From assembly GCA_024760505.1 (NCBI GenBank), contig CP058931.1, positions 682,001 through 746,000 of the forward strand: a DNA stretch of 64,000 bases. Reading direction: 5' to 3'. A model generated the notes under the pieces. That model was not told where the DNA came from, did no database searches, and worked only from the letters and a program-made list of their open reading frames with translations. Below are positions 17,208 to 26,308 of the stretch, in pieces; position 1 is the stretch's first letter, and every line of letters starts with the position of its first letter. Source of the stretch: Nitrospira sp. (GTDB lineage Bacteria; Nitrospirota; Nitrospiria; Nitrospirales; UBA8639). Made by a program: the position numbers and the translations under genes.

Positions 17208-19718
17208 ATGAGCACCTCACCGGTCACAAGCCACCCTCCTATTCACACGGTTCCGATACCCCAGGAGATTCTTGAAGAAATAGAAACTTTCGAAGATGAG
17301 GTCAATCGCCTGCAATCCGGGGACACTCCAGCCGACGTGTTCAAACCATTTCGACTCCAATACGGCATTTATGGTCAACGCCAGGCCGATGTCCAAATGG
17401 TCCGGATCAAGATTCCCTTTGGTGGTCTGAACGCCAATCAACTACGCCAAGTGGCAGACATTGCGGATACCTTTGCGACCGGCGTGGGCCATGTCACGAC
17501 GCGGCAGGATATTCAACTGCACTTTGTTCCCCTCCGCCACGTTGGCACCATCATGCGAAAACTGGCGGAAGTTGGACTCACCACGCGGGAAGCCTGCGCC
17601 AATACCGTCCGAAATGTCACAGCCTGTGCGTTGGCAGGAGTATGCCCCGGCGAGGTGTTTGACGTGACCCCCTACGCGAAAACCGTGGCTTATCATTTAT
17701 TACGGAATCCTCTCAACCAGAGTCTCCCTCGCAAATTTAAAATTGCCTTTTCCGGCTGTAAGCAGGACTGTGCCCTCACTCCCATCCACGATGTCGGGCT
17801 TCTGGCTGCTCGCAATCCCAAAGGGGTTCCGGGATTCAAGATGGTCGTGGGAGGCGGATTGGGGTCCACTCCGCGTCTCGCCAAAGTACTTCATGAATTC
17901 GTTCCCATGGAAGAATTGATTCCCGCCATCGAAGCCATGCTCAAGGTGTTTGATAATTTAGGTAATCGAAAAAATCGAAGCAAAGCCCGGATGAAATTTG
18001 TCATTGACAAATTAGGGTTTGAGGAATTTTCTCAACGATGGAAAGAGACCTACGACGCCATGTTGCAATCCGGCGCCACCAAACTTGGATTGGAAACGGC
18101 CCCGTATCCTGATGATCCTCCCTTGGTGATGCCGACGAAATCCGGGAACGGCACCTCCGCCCAAGGCAATGGGAACAGCCACCCTCAAAGCTCAGCACAA
18201 CATGAAGATCCCTCATCTCAAGAGGCGTTCGATCATTGGTGTGCAACCAATGTGATTGCGCAACGCCAGTCAGGGTATAGAACGGCGGTGGTGAGACTCC
18301 CCTCCGGTGATATTACGTCTGAGCAAATGTTTGGACTGGCCGATCTCGCCGAACGGTATGCCAACGGAAACCTTCGTACCACCATCAATCAGAACATCAT
18401 GGTGCGATGGCTTCCCGAACTGCGTCTCCGGCACTTCTATGACGAATTAGTCGCTCATGGGTTGGGCGACCCTGGAGCTGAAGGCGTCGCCGATATCGTC
18501 TCCTGCCCAGGGACCGACACCTGCGGACTGGGAATCACCTCTTCTAAGGGACTGGCTCGAGCGCTGGCAGAAGTGTTCCCTGCCGGAAAGATCGCAGAGG
18601 ACCTGGAAGGGGTGAACGTGAAAATCAGTGGCTGCCACAATTCCTGCGCTCAACATCATATCGCCACAATCGGCTTGCATGGAGTCGGCAAACGCATTGG
18701 AGACCATGTGGCGCCAGTGTATGAATTGCACCTTGGGGGACGGGTCAACGGCACGGCCAAAATTGCCCAACTCATTGTGAAGGTCCCTGCGAAAAACGTC
18801 CCCGCTGCCGTCCAGCACCTGCTGGATCTCTATCGCCGGGATAGAAAAAATGGGGAGTCCCTCCTGGCGTTCATTGATCGCACTGGAAAACTCCAACTAA
18901 AAGATGAACTGATCCCCTACACCATTCTTCCCACATATCAAGAGGATTCACAATTCTATATTGACTGGGAAGGCGATGAGGAATTTTCAGTTGAGGACCT
19001 CGGACCCGGCGAATGCGCCGGGGGCGCATTGGAGATGATCGACAATCGGATCCTCGAAGCGGAACAGGAACTGTATCAAGCACGCCTGTTGGCTGAAAAG
19101 CACCAATACGCGTTTGCCATTAACAAAGCCTATCGAGCCGTGGTGGCAGGAGCAAAAGCCATCCTTGTCACAGAAGGGATTGATCCGAATACGGATGCCG
19201 ACACCTTAGCGGAATTTGACAAGTTGATTGTGGCCAAAGGGCTTATGCCGGCGGAATACCACAATCTGGCCATGACAGTGGGAGATCTGGGGAACAAAGA
19301 CGCCTCGGCTGACCTGACGCAAGGAAAAATCGCATTCACAAAAGGTTTCGTGGATCTCTGCCGGACCGTTTCGGACCAAATCGGCCAGGACCTCAAGTTG
19401 GCTCCTGCTGAACTGGGACAAAAATCCACTGAATCAACCAGGACCGTCCCCACACCACCTGACAAGACAACCTCCCCGTCAGGCGTGCCCGTCTACGACC
19501 TACGGGGCGTGGCCTGTCCCATGAATTACGTGAAAACCAAGTTGAAATTAGAAATGATGGACCACGGTGACCAGTTGGAAGTATGGTTGGACGGCGGCGA
19601 TCCGATTCGCAACGTCCCAGTAAGTCTTCGAAACGATGGGCACAATGTGCTCGAACAGGAACCCATAGACGCCGAGGAGCAGCATTTCCGAGTGTTAGTG
19701 GAGAAAGTAGAACTGTAA
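17208..19718 (+). CDS. Siroheme nitrite/sulfite reductase with HEPN-like and TusA domains
   Basis: A fused 836-residue protein. Residues 30-600 are two siroheme reductase repeats; the first carries Cys140, Cys146, Cys184 and Cys188 (ACALAGVC and SGCKQDC), the second Cys433, Cys439, Cys476 and Cys480 (SCPGTDTC and SGCHNSC). Each set is the pattern C-x5-C and C-x3-C that holds siroheme-4Fe4S. Residues about 612-728 are a helical HEPN-like segment, and 762-836 a TusA sulfur-carrier domain with Cys770 in GVACPMN. The context (cysH, cysD, cysN) indicates six-electron reduction of sulfite to sulfide. The electron donor is probably ferredoxin; no flavoprotein subunit is present. Confidence 0.92.
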   Translation: MSTSPVTSHPPIHTVPIPQEILEEIETFEDEVNRLQSGDTPADVFKPFRLQYGIYGQRQADVQMVRIKIPFGGLNANQLRQVADIADTFATGVGHVTTRQDIQLHFVPLRHVGTIMRKLAEVGLTTREACANTVRNVTACALAGVCPGEVFDVTPYAKTVAYHLLRNPLNQSLPRKFKIAFSGCKQDCALTPIHDVGLLAARNPKGVPGFKMVVGGGLGSTPRLAKVLHEFVPMEELIPAIEAMLKVFDNLGNRKNRSKARMKFVIDKLGFEEFSQRWKETYDAMLQSGATKLGLETAPYPDDPPLVMPTKSGNGTSAQGNGNSHPQSSAQHEDPSSQEAFDHWCATNVIAQRQSGYRTAVVRLPSGDITSEQMFGLADLAERYANGNLRTTINQNIMVRWLPELRLRHFYDELVAHGLGDPGAEGVADIVSCPGTDTCGLGITSSKGLARALAEVFPAGKIAEDLEGVNVKISGCHNSCAQHHIATIGLHGVGKRIGDHVAPVYELHLGGRVNGTAKIAQLIVKVPAKNVPAAVQHLLDLYRRDRKNGESLLAFIDRTGKLQLKDELIPYTILPTYQEDSQFYIDWEGDEEFSVEDLGPGECAGGALEMIDNRILEAEQELYQARLLAEKHQYAFAINKAYRAVVAGAKAILVTEGIDPNTDADTLAEFDKLIVAKGLMPAEYHNLAMTVGDLGNKDASADLTQGKIAFTKGFVDLCRTVSDQIGQDLKLAPAELGQKSTESTRTVPTPPDKTTSPSGVPVYDLRGVACPMNYVKTKLKLEMMDHGDQLEVWLDGGDPIRNVPVSLRNDGHNVLEQEPIDAEEQHFRVLVEKVEL

Positions 19719-19724
19719 AACGCC

Positions 19725-20441
19725 ATGGCTCTTTTCCTCAATACCCATCCAACTCCGGAAGAACTCATCGCGGTCAATCGATCCATGGAGGGCCAGACTC
19801 CTCGGAAGATTGTCGAGACCGCGATTGCGGAATATGGAGGAACGATTATTCTGGCCTGTAGTTTTGGGGCCGAGGATGTTGTTCTGGCCGATATGATGTT
19901 TCGTGCCAATCCAGGCAGCACACTCTTTTATTTAGATACGGATTTTTTATTTCCTGAAACCCATGCCGTTCGGGATCGGATGATTCAACACTATCAGTTA
20001 AAGGATGATCAGATCATCCAGGTCAAATCAACGCTCAGTCCTTCCGAACAAGCCACAGAGTTTGGGGAAGCCTTATGGCTGCGGGATCCCGACCAATGTT
20101 GCTCACTGCGAAAGGTTGAGCCTCTCACACGCATCCTGGGAAAGTATGCGGCGTGGATGACAGGTATTCGGCGTGATCAATCACCCACTCGTGCGAATGC
20201 CGCCATTGTTGAGTGGGATGCAAAGTTTGGGCTTGTAAAATTCAACCCCCTAGCGGCCTGGTCATGGGAACAGGTCTGGGAATACATTCGCACGCATGCT
20301 GTTCCCTACAATACATTGCATGATCAACACTATCCCAGCATTGGATGTACCCATTGCACGGCACCGGTTATGCCAGGAGACGACCCACGCTCCGGACGAT
20401 GGAAAAGTTCGGGGAAAACCGAATGTGGACTTCATCGATGA
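19725..20441 (+). CDS. cysH: Adenylyl-sulfate (APS) reductase, CysH family
   Basis: Reduces activated sulfate to sulfite using thioredoxin. The protein has the SFGAEDVVLADM ATP-sulfate-binding region, and the [4Fe-4S] cysteines of the APS type: Cys125-Cys126 (QCCSLRKV) and Cys208/Cys211 (GCTHC), plus the catalytic C-terminal Cys234 (ECGLH). The cluster motif distinguishes APS reductases from the cluster-free PAPS reductases. The start lies 7 nt after the sulfite reductase stop, so the genes are translationally close. The intact cluster set fits the absence of a functional APS kinase in the operon. Confidence 0.93.
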   Translation: MALFLNTHPTPEELIAVNRSMEGQTPRKIVETAIAEYGGTIILACSFGAEDVVLADMMFRANPGSTLFYLDTDFLFPETHAVRDRMIQHYQLKDDQIIQVKSTLSPSEQATEFGEALWLRDPDQCCSLRKVEPLTRILGKYAAWMTGIRRDQSPTRANAAIVEWDAKFGLVKFNPLAAWSWEQVWEYIRTHAVPYNTLHDQHYPSIGCTHCTAPVMPGDDPRSGRWKSSGKTECGLHR

Positions 20442-20520
20442 TAATCCAGCCACGTGACCATGCCGTCATTCATGACTTTACATTCATTTTTCTCAATCAA
20501 ATAGCTATTGGAGATTGCCA

Positions 20521-20934
20521 GTGAAAAAAATTGCCGTCATTATTACCAAAGGGGGCTGGAACAACCTGTTCCAAGCCTGTGAGTGGATAGCCCTGGCAGC
20601 GGCCAGTGGCATCGAGGTGAGTGGCTATTTCCGTGACGAAGCCGCAGGTCGAATGACCAAAACCAAGATCAAAGAATTGACCATGTCCCCGGAGTTTAAA
20701 GGGCGAGAAGGCTTTGTTCGTGAACTGTTGAAAAAAGAGGATAAAGCGGACCTCTCGAAACTCATGCAAACCTCTAAAGAAAAAGGAAACGTCAAATTTT
20801 CGGTGTGTAAGGATTCTCTGAAATATTTTGGAGTGAAAGTCGAAGAACTTATTCCGGAATTAGATGAAGTGCAAACCGCCGAGGCCTTCTGGAAGGAAGC
20901 TGTTCTTCCCGCTGACCAGGTTTTGACCTTTTAA
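20521..20934 (+). CDS. DsrE-like sulfur-transfer protein
   Basis: I choose GTG at 20521, preceded by GGAG seven bases upstream; a TTG at 20515 is the alternative. The 137-residue protein begins KKIAVIITKGGWNNLFQA and reads like the DsrE/DsrF or peroxiredoxin-like family, small Rossmann-like proteins that carry sulfur on Cys. The one prominent Cys is in KFSVCKDSLKYFGV, where sulfur-carrying family members hold it. Together with the TusA domain encoded upstream this suggests a sulfur-relay step linked to assimilation, but the partner is not shown by the sequence. Confidence 0.75.
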   Translation: MKKIAVIITKGGWNNLFQACEWIALAAASGIEVSGYFRDEAAGRMTKTKIKELTMSPEFKGREGFVRELLKKEDKADLSKLMQTSKEKGNVKFSVCKDSLKYFGVKVEELIPELDEVQTAEAFWKEAVLPADQVLTF

Positions 20935-20948
20935 CCCGGAATCATGGC

Positions 20949-22037
20949 ATGGATCATCTGATTGCAAAAATTGGAAAAGGGCTGAAGGGTGCCAAGGATT
21001 TGACCTGGGACGAGGCCAAGCTGGCTCTGAACGCCATTATTGAAGGGCAAGCCACTGACGTTCAGGTGGGAGCGTTTTTGATGGCCATGCGTATCAAAAC
21101 CGAATCCATCAGCGAACTCGCCGCGTTCACCACAACGGTCCGCAGGTGGGCGCCACCGATTCCACTCCCGCATGCCGAAAACATTGTGGACCTGCCTCTC
21201 TATGGAGAAAAACACAACACCATCCATGTGGTCATCGCCGCAAGTCTTGTCGCGGCTTCAGCCGGCGCAGGTCTCTTCATGCATGGCGTAGAAAACCCCG
21301 ACCTCCCCTACGATCTCCCTCAAGTCCTTCGTCACTTACAGCTTCCTATCGCCAATACTGCGGCTGAAGCAATTGAACATGGCGCTCAATCGCCCTGGGT
21401 GTACATGGATTTAGCAGGATATCATGCACCGTTAACCAAATTACTGGACCTGCGTCAGGCATTCGGACTGCAAAATCTGTCCCATCAGGTGTCCAGACTC
21501 CTGAACCCGGCCAGGGTCGGCTCACAAGTCATTGGGATTTCCCATCCTCCATACCTGGATAAGATGGTGGAAGCTTTGGACATGCTGGGCGCGAAGCGGG
21601 CATTGATTATTCAAGGAGTCGAAGGATTTCCCGAACTGTCCCTCTCCGCCCCCTCCTTGGCGCGCGAATTACGAAGCGGGCATATTTCATCGTTAGTCTT
21701 TCGTCCCGATGATGCCGGATTCCGGTCCGGACCGTTTCAAGCCATGAGTTCGACCATCAATGGGCCGGGATCCGGGAACCCCCAACATGAAGCCCAATTG
21801 ATAACGCAATTACTCGTCGATCGCCAGAAAGGCGACCGACGGAACTGGGTGATCATGAATGCAGCCTTACTAATGTATGCCGCAGGGTTGGCTTCTTCTC
21901 TTGCGCAAGCCACACCACTTGCCCAGGATACCCTGGATTCGGGAAAAGCCGGAGCGTTCTTTACCGCCTTGGCCCAAGGACGCCCTCCACAGTCCACATT
22001 CGTTGTCCCACCTGCACCGGCGGTGGTGCCCGCATGA
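20949..22037 (+). CDS. TrpD-like glycosyl transferase family protein
   Basis: A 362-residue relative of anthranilate phosphoribosyltransferase. The N-terminal helical domain contains ATDVQVGAFLMAMRIKTES, as in TrpD. The catalytic glycine-rich loop KxGNR/KHGGR of TrpD is degenerate here: YGEKHNTIHVVIAASLVAA. This matches the TrpD2 (YbiB) branch, whose E. coli member binds nucleic acid rather than making tryptophan. It lies between the DsrE-like gene and cysD, with a 4-nt ATGA overlap into cysD, so it is co-translated with the sulfate activation genes. A role in sulfur metabolism is an inference from position. Confidence 0.82.
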   Translation: MDHLIAKIGKGLKGAKDLTWDEAKLALNAIIEGQATDVQVGAFLMAMRIKTESISELAAFTTTVRRWAPPIPLPHAENIVDLPLYGEKHNTIHVVIAASLVAASAGAGLFMHGVENPDLPYDLPQVLRHLQLPIANTAAEAIEHGAQSPWVYMDLAGYHAPLTKLLDLRQAFGLQNLSHQVSRLLNPARVGSQVIGISHPPYLDKMVEALDMLGAKRALIIQGVEGFPELSLSAPSLARELRSGHISSLVFRPDDAGFRSGPFQAMSSTINGPGSGNPQHEAQLITQLLVDRQKGDRRNWVIMNAALLMYAAGLASSLAQATPLAQDTLDSGKAGAFFTALAQGRPPQSTFVVPPAPAVVPA

Positions 22038-22834
22038 ACCATATCCGCCAGTTAGAAGATCAAAGCGTCTATATCCTGCGTGAGGCGTATAAAAACTTTG
22101 ATAACCTGGCCATGCTGTGGTCCATGGGCAAAGATTCTACAGTGTTATTGTGGTTGGCCAGAAAAGCATTTTTTGGTCATGTCCCCTTCCCGTTACTCCA
22201 TGTCGACACCAGCTATAAGATTCCTGAAATGATTGAATATCGGGATCGCCTAGCACGCGAATGGCGATTAAATCTGATCGTGGGCCAAAACAAAAAAGCC
22301 CTGGCCGAAGGCATGAACCACACGAAGGGACGTGTGGAATGTTGCACCGCCTTAAAAACCCAAGGGTTAAAACAATTACTGGAAGAGAAGGGTTACACAG
22401 GGGTCATTTTGGGTGTGCGATCGGACGAGGATAGTACCAGGGCGAAGGAGCGGTATTTCTCCCCGCGGGACAAAAACAATGAATGGGATTTTCGCGATCA
22501 GCCCCCCGAACTTTGGGATCAATATAAACTTTCGTTTCCTCCGGGCACCCATATCCGGATCCATCCTCTTTTGGATTGGACAGAGATCAATATTTGGGAG
22601 TACATCAAATTAGAAAATATTCCCTTTCTGGATAATCTCTATCTGGATCAAGGCACCGGCAAACGCTATCGCAGTCTGGGATGCGCCCCATGCACGACAC
22701 CAATTGATTCCACCTCGAAAAATGTGGATGAAGTCATCATTGAATTACGCAACACCAAGGTGGCGGAGCGGGCAGGACGCGCACAAGACGAAGGACGAGG
22801 CATGGAACAATTACGCAAAGATGGATACATGTGA
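22034..22834 (+). CDS. cysD: Sulfate adenylyltransferase subunit 2 (ATP sulfurylase small subunit)
   Basis: Activates sulfate with ATP to adenylyl sulfate in complex with CysN. The PP-loop motif is MLWSMGKDSTVLLWLARKA, and the family signature LHVDTSYKIPEMIEYRD follows. GVRSDEDSTRAKERYFSPRD is the conserved central region, and the C-terminal GRAQDEGRGMEQLRKDGYM matches closely. The length, 266 residues, is near the family mean (about 300). The stop codon overlaps the GTG start of cysN by 4 nt, indicating translational coupling. Confidence 0.96.
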   Translation: MNHIRQLEDQSVYILREAYKNFDNLAMLWSMGKDSTVLLWLARKAFFGHVPFPLLHVDTSYKIPEMIEYRDRLAREWRLNLIVGQNKKALAEGMNHTKGRVECCTALKTQGLKQLLEEKGYTGVILGVRSDEDSTRAKERYFSPRDKNNEWDFRDQPPELWDQYKLSFPPGTHIRIHPLLDWTEINIWEYIKLENIPFLDNLYLDQGTGKRYRSLGCAPCTTPIDSTSKNVDEVIIELRNTKVAERAGRAQDEGRGMEQLRKDGYM

Positions 22835-24705
22835 AAATGACGGTCACACCAGCCATAGGCCAATCTCACAACACTCCCCAGGACAATTCCATCCGGGAGA
22901 GAATGAATATCGTGATCGTGGGTCACGTCGACCACGGCAAATCCACGCTATTGGGTCGTCTGTATGCCGACACCGGAACCTTACCAACCGGCAAGATCGA
23001 AAAAATCCAGGCCATTTGCAAGCAACAGGGCAAAGAATTCGAATACGCCTTTCTGTTTGATGCGTTTTTAGAAGAGCAACAACAGGGGATCACCATCGAC
23101 ACAGCCCGAACCTTTTTCTCCTGGGGCGGGCGACAATACATCATTATTGACGCACCAGGCCATAAGGAATTCTTGAAAAATATGGTGTCAGGTGCCGCTC
23201 GTGCCGAAGCGGCGCTCCTGGTCATTGATGCCCTGGAAGGCGTACGCGACCAATCAAAACGGCATGGGCTGTTGCTCTCCATGTTAGGAGTTAAACAGGT
23301 GACGGTGGTCGTCAATAAAATGGACCTGGTCAATTATCGGGAAGACACATTCCACGCCATCGAAAAAGAATACCGGGAATTTCTCACCCAATTGAACGTC
23401 ATTCCCCAATACGTTATCCCCGCGAGCGCCAAACAGGGCATCAACATCATCAAATCAAGCCCGGAAACCCCGTGGTACACCGGACCATCCGTATTGGATT
23501 CCCTGGCGCATTTCCATCTGGAATCCAAACGTGCCGAACAAACCCTTCGTCTTCCCATCCAGGACGTGTATAAGTTCGACGCCCGCCGGATTTTAGTTGG
23601 CCGGATCACGGCAGGAAAACTCAAGATTGGTGACCGGCTGGTCTTTTCCCCCTCCAACAAGACAGCCAATATCGAAACGATTGAAGCTTTTAATATCGAT
23701 CCACCGCCAACTCAAGCCGAAGCCGGCCAATCCGTCGGCATTACCCTGGATGAACAAATTTTTGTGGAACGGGGGGAAATTGCGACACACGATAATGCCA
23801 GGCCGCTGGTCTCCACCCGCATTCGTGCCAACTTGTTCTGGTTAGGAGGGCGTCCCTTAGAAACCCGCCGTCCCTATGTCTTACGACTGGCCACCAGGGA
23901 AGTCCCCTGCGAAGTGGCAACCATTCACCGCATTGTGGACGCCACCAATTTAGACGACCGACAGACACAAACCACCGTGAAACGGAATGAAGTTGCCGAC
24001 ATCACGCTTCGGACCAAATCTCCCATCGCCTTTGATCTCTATGCGCAGTTCGAGACGACCGGCCGGTTTGTATTGGTGGATGAGTACGATGTGGCAGGAG
24101 GGGGAATCATCACGGAACTGGTCCAGGATGACCAGGAAGATTTTCGAACGGAGGCACGCGAACGGGATTCCGCATGGGTCAAGGGAGATGTGGGAGCCGA
24201 AGACCGGGCCCAACACTATGGACATCGAGCGGCTGTGGTCTTACTCACCGGGCCCGATGTGACTGCAAAAGGCTTTCTGGCTCGAAAACTGGAAACCGTG
24301 CTCGTCGCGGAAGGCCGGCATGCCTACCTTCTCGCGCCGGAGAATCTGCAACGGGGACTTGATGCTGATCTCGTTGACACGAAACCGGATGAAATCATCA
24401 GACGGTTTGGCGAAGTCGTGCGTTTGCTGACTGACACAGGCTCACTGGTGATTTCCACAACCAATGCCCTCAAAGAACCGATGAAACACATTGTACAAAC
24501 CGTGCAAACGTTGGTGAACCCGATTCCGGTCATCACCATCCACATGGCCAAAGATTTACAAGGGCCTCAACCGGATACCGATCTGATTTTTGCAGGGCCG
24601 GAAAACTTCGACGACTGCACTCACCAAATTATTGATTTGCTCAAATCCAGGGGGATTCTCACTGAACCTCCCAGGGGCCGTGCCGACTTCCAGTACTCCA
24701 TTTAA
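22831..24705 (+). CDS. cysN: Sulfate adenylyltransferase GTPase subunit CysN with degenerate CysC-like tail
   Basis: The GTPase-domain P-loop GHVDHGKST begins at residue 31; DAPGHKEF, and VNKMDLV complete the G motifs. Beta-barrel domains follow to about residue 460. The remaining 150 residues align in layout with the APS kinase domain of CysNC fusions, but where the kinase P-loop should be the sequence is LLTGPDVTAKGFLARKLE, lacking the GxxGxGK(S/T) pattern. The tail is thus unlikely to phosphorylate APS. GTG start overlaps cysD by 4 nt. With an APS-type CysH in the same operon, PAPS is not needed for assimilation. Confidence 0.93.
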   Translation: MKMTVTPAIGQSHNTPQDNSIRERMNIVIVGHVDHGKSTLLGRLYADTGTLPTGKIEKIQAICKQQGKEFEYAFLFDAFLEEQQQGITIDTARTFFSWGGRQYIIIDAPGHKEFLKNMVSGAARAEAALLVIDALEGVRDQSKRHGLLLSMLGVKQVTVVVNKMDLVNYREDTFHAIEKEYREFLTQLNVIPQYVIPASAKQGINIIKSSPETPWYTGPSVLDSLAHFHLESKRAEQTLRLPIQDVYKFDARRILVGRITAGKLKIGDRLVFSPSNKTANIETIEAFNIDPPPTQAEAGQSVGITLDEQIFVERGEIATHDNARPLVSTRIRANLFWLGGRPLETRRPYVLRLATREVPCEVATIHRIVDATNLDDRQTQTTVKRNEVADITLRTKSPIAFDLYAQFETTGRFVLVDEYDVAGGGIITELVQDDQEDFRTEARERDSAWVKGDVGAEDRAQHYGHRAAVVLLTGPDVTAKGFLARKLETVLVAEGRHAYLLAPENLQRGLDADLVDTKPDEIIRRFGEVVRLLTDTGSLVISTTNALKEPMKHIVQTVQTLVNPIPVITIHMAKDLQGPQPDTDLIFAGPENFDDCTHQIIDLLKSRGILTEPPRGRADFQYSI

Positions 24706-24898
24706 GCACTCCCCCACACCACCGAAGCATCTCCCGTTTCCAGCCTTCCTGCCGGCAAATTGGTAAACATAGGGCATTTTTTCAGATGCGGGCTCTTTGT
24801 GAAAACAGGGATATCCACCCCTCTCATATTCCTGCCCACCTCTTTTTACCTGAAATCACAGGGCGATAAGAAAAAGAACCCACAAACGCTTTTTTTGA

Positions 24899-25222
24899 TC
24901 AAGAAGGACCAGACAACTTTAACCCCGCAATGCCCACAATAATGAGAGTAATACAGACTAATCTGGCAGCATTTTTCGGCTCATCAAATAACAGAATACC
25001 CAAGAGAACCGTGCCCACGGCACCAATACCCGTCCACACCGTGTAAGCGGTTCCCATCGGGATTACCCGGAAAGCTAACGACAGGCAAATCATACTGACG
25101 GCCATGGCCATAACAGTGCCAACACTCGGCCACAACCTGGTAAACCCATCCGTATATTTCAATCCCGTGGCCCAGATAATCTCAAAAATTCCTGCCACCA
25201 CTAACAACGTCCACGCCGCCAT
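24899..25222 (-). CDS. Small multidrug resistance family transporter (SugE/Gdx-like)
   Basis: A four-helix inner-membrane protein of 107 residues. The essential membrane Glu is in VAGIFEIIWATGLKYTDGFT, the first helix and loop, and the motif WATGLKYT is the one of the SugE/Gdx branch (guanidinium exporters) rather than EmrE. Helices 2-4 are clear in the hydrophobic stretches ending GIAGLKLS. A guanidine (ykkC) riboswitch is not visible in the upstream region. AGGAG lies just before the ATG. Confidence 0.9.
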   Translation of the reverse strand: MAAWTLLVVAGIFEIIWATGLKYTDGFTRLWPSVGTVMAMAVSMICLSLAFRVIPMGTAYTVWTGIGAVGTVLLGILLFDEPKNAARLVCITLIIVGIAGLKLSGPS

Positions 25223-25622
25223 AGGCCTCTGCTCCTTTCTCTTCTCTGCTTTTTACATTGAATCTCATCACCCATCCTAAAAAATCATTCTCCACCCATA
25301 CCAGAAGGTGTGAGAAAAATCACAACCGAAGAAGATTATCCCAAAAGAAGGATCCCGGAACACTTAAAAAAGCATAGTCTGGAATGAACGGAGCCGGAGA
25401 CTGCCTCAGACTTCAAAAGGCTCCAGGGTTTCAATAAATTAAAGATGACGGAGTTGAAGGTCTTGTCCCCTTGGCACACAGTCGGTTGATCTTTCTTCTT
25501 TAGTGGCTATCTTATAAAAAGAACAATCTTCCCAAAGATAATGTTTGTGAACTTAAAGGGAGGATCAGTGTATAATAAAGAAACTCTCTGATTGTCAGGG
25601 AGAAAAAGTTGAACTGTAACAA
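25223..25622. other. Intergenic stretch upstream of tmRNA
   Basis: About 400 nt between the divergent SMR gene and ssrA. A TATAAT box at 25571-25576 is a possible -10 for ssrA, but a TTGTGA at 25545 is 20 nt away, more than optimal. No other feature is seen. Confidence 0.35.
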
Positions 25623-25711
25623 GGGGGTGACTGGCTTCGACGGGAATCAAGAGGTCAACAGAGCGTGTCGAGCTCTCGGAGTCTCGTAAAACCTTCGGGA
25701 AAACATTAAGT

Positions 25712-25741
25712 GCCAACGATAACTTGGCTCTCGCGGCTTAA
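25712..25741 (+). CDS. tmRNA proteolysis tag reading frame
   Basis: Codons GCC AAC GAT AAC TTG GCT CTC GCG GCT TAA encode ANDNLALAA, a standard C-terminal degradation tag ending in Leu-Ala-Ala. It is translated from the resume codon within tmRNA, not from its own start. Confidence 0.9.
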   Translation, partial: ANDNLALAA

Positions 25742-25956
25742 TTGACCGCGACGTCCCTCCTCTCTTTGCCTGCGGGTGAGGAAGGGGCGTCACACTGCAG
25801 GCTGGTCCAATGCCGGTGCTCAGCGGCGGCGGACGAGAACATTCTGGGCTAGCGGGTGCTCTAAGCCGGTCGGTGGGCGTGGGCAACTGCGAATAACAAA
25901 TCATCGGCTACACACGTAGGGCTGTTGCGCTGAATGTTCTCGGACAGGGGTTCGAT

Positions 25957-26216
25957 TAACAAACATGGTCGCCCCGGGGAGCAATCCTCGGGTGAACACG
26001 GGGCTCATTCGGTGAACCCTACCGCTCGGAGACACACCGGGCCATGGCAACGCCGAGGGGTCGAAGGAGGCTAACTCCTTTGGCCCTGTAGAGACTCAGA
26101 GACCCGCTGGTCGTCAGATGAGCGGGCACTCGGAGCATCCTTCGATGCTAAGACGCCCCGCATCCCACGTGGATGAAGGCATAGTCCGGCCCACGCTGAA
26201 AAGCATGGAACATCCG
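25957..26216 (+). mobile_element. Group I intron in the tmRNA T-loop
   Basis: The 5' exon ends TTCGAT and the intron would end in G (26216). The exon CGAT plus the first intron T can pair with GGTCG (25966-25970), giving the U.G pair expected at a group I 5' splice site. The core has AGAGACTCAGAG near 26090, like the P7 strand of cyanobacterial tRNA-Leu introns, and GGCATAGTCC near 26178, the matching P7 return strand (GACT with AGTC). The intron has no ORF. Boundaries could shift by one base on each side. Confidence 0.85.
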
Positions 26217-26236
26217 TCCCCTCACCTCCACCAATC

Positions 26237-26272
26237 GGCCTCTGGATCAAAAAATCCAGAGGCCTTTTTTTT
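26237..26272 (+). terminator. Rho-independent terminator of ssrA
   Basis: An 11-bp perfect stem (26237-26247 with 26254-26264, GGCCTCTGGAT) with a 6-nt CAAAAA loop is followed by eight T residues, four nucleotides after the tmRNA CCA end. Confidence 0.92.
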
Positions 26273-26308
26273 ATTTTGAACCCAGCCTACAATGCCGCAG
26301 GGATTGTA

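Larger units (their letters stand above)
25623..26233 (+). ncRNA. ssrA: Transfer-messenger RNA (tmRNA), split by a group I intron
   Basis: Rescues stalled ribosomes. The 5' end GGGGGTGACTGGCTTCGAC is the tmRNA signature, and GGGGGTG pairs over seven bases with CACCTCC before the terminal ACCA (26230-26233). The tag frame reads ANDNLALAA and stop (25712-25741, resume codon GCC). The T-stem AGGGG (25946-25950) pairs with CCCCT (26218-26222), but the loop between them holds about 260 extra nucleotides with group I intron features. Removing 25957-26216 leaves a 351-nt RNA, the usual tmRNA size, with a normal TTCGATT loop. Confidence 0.95.

Noticed and set aside
24899..25320. Guanidine (ykkC) riboswitch upstream of the SMR gene
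   Set aside because: No conserved riboswitch core is visible in the leader.
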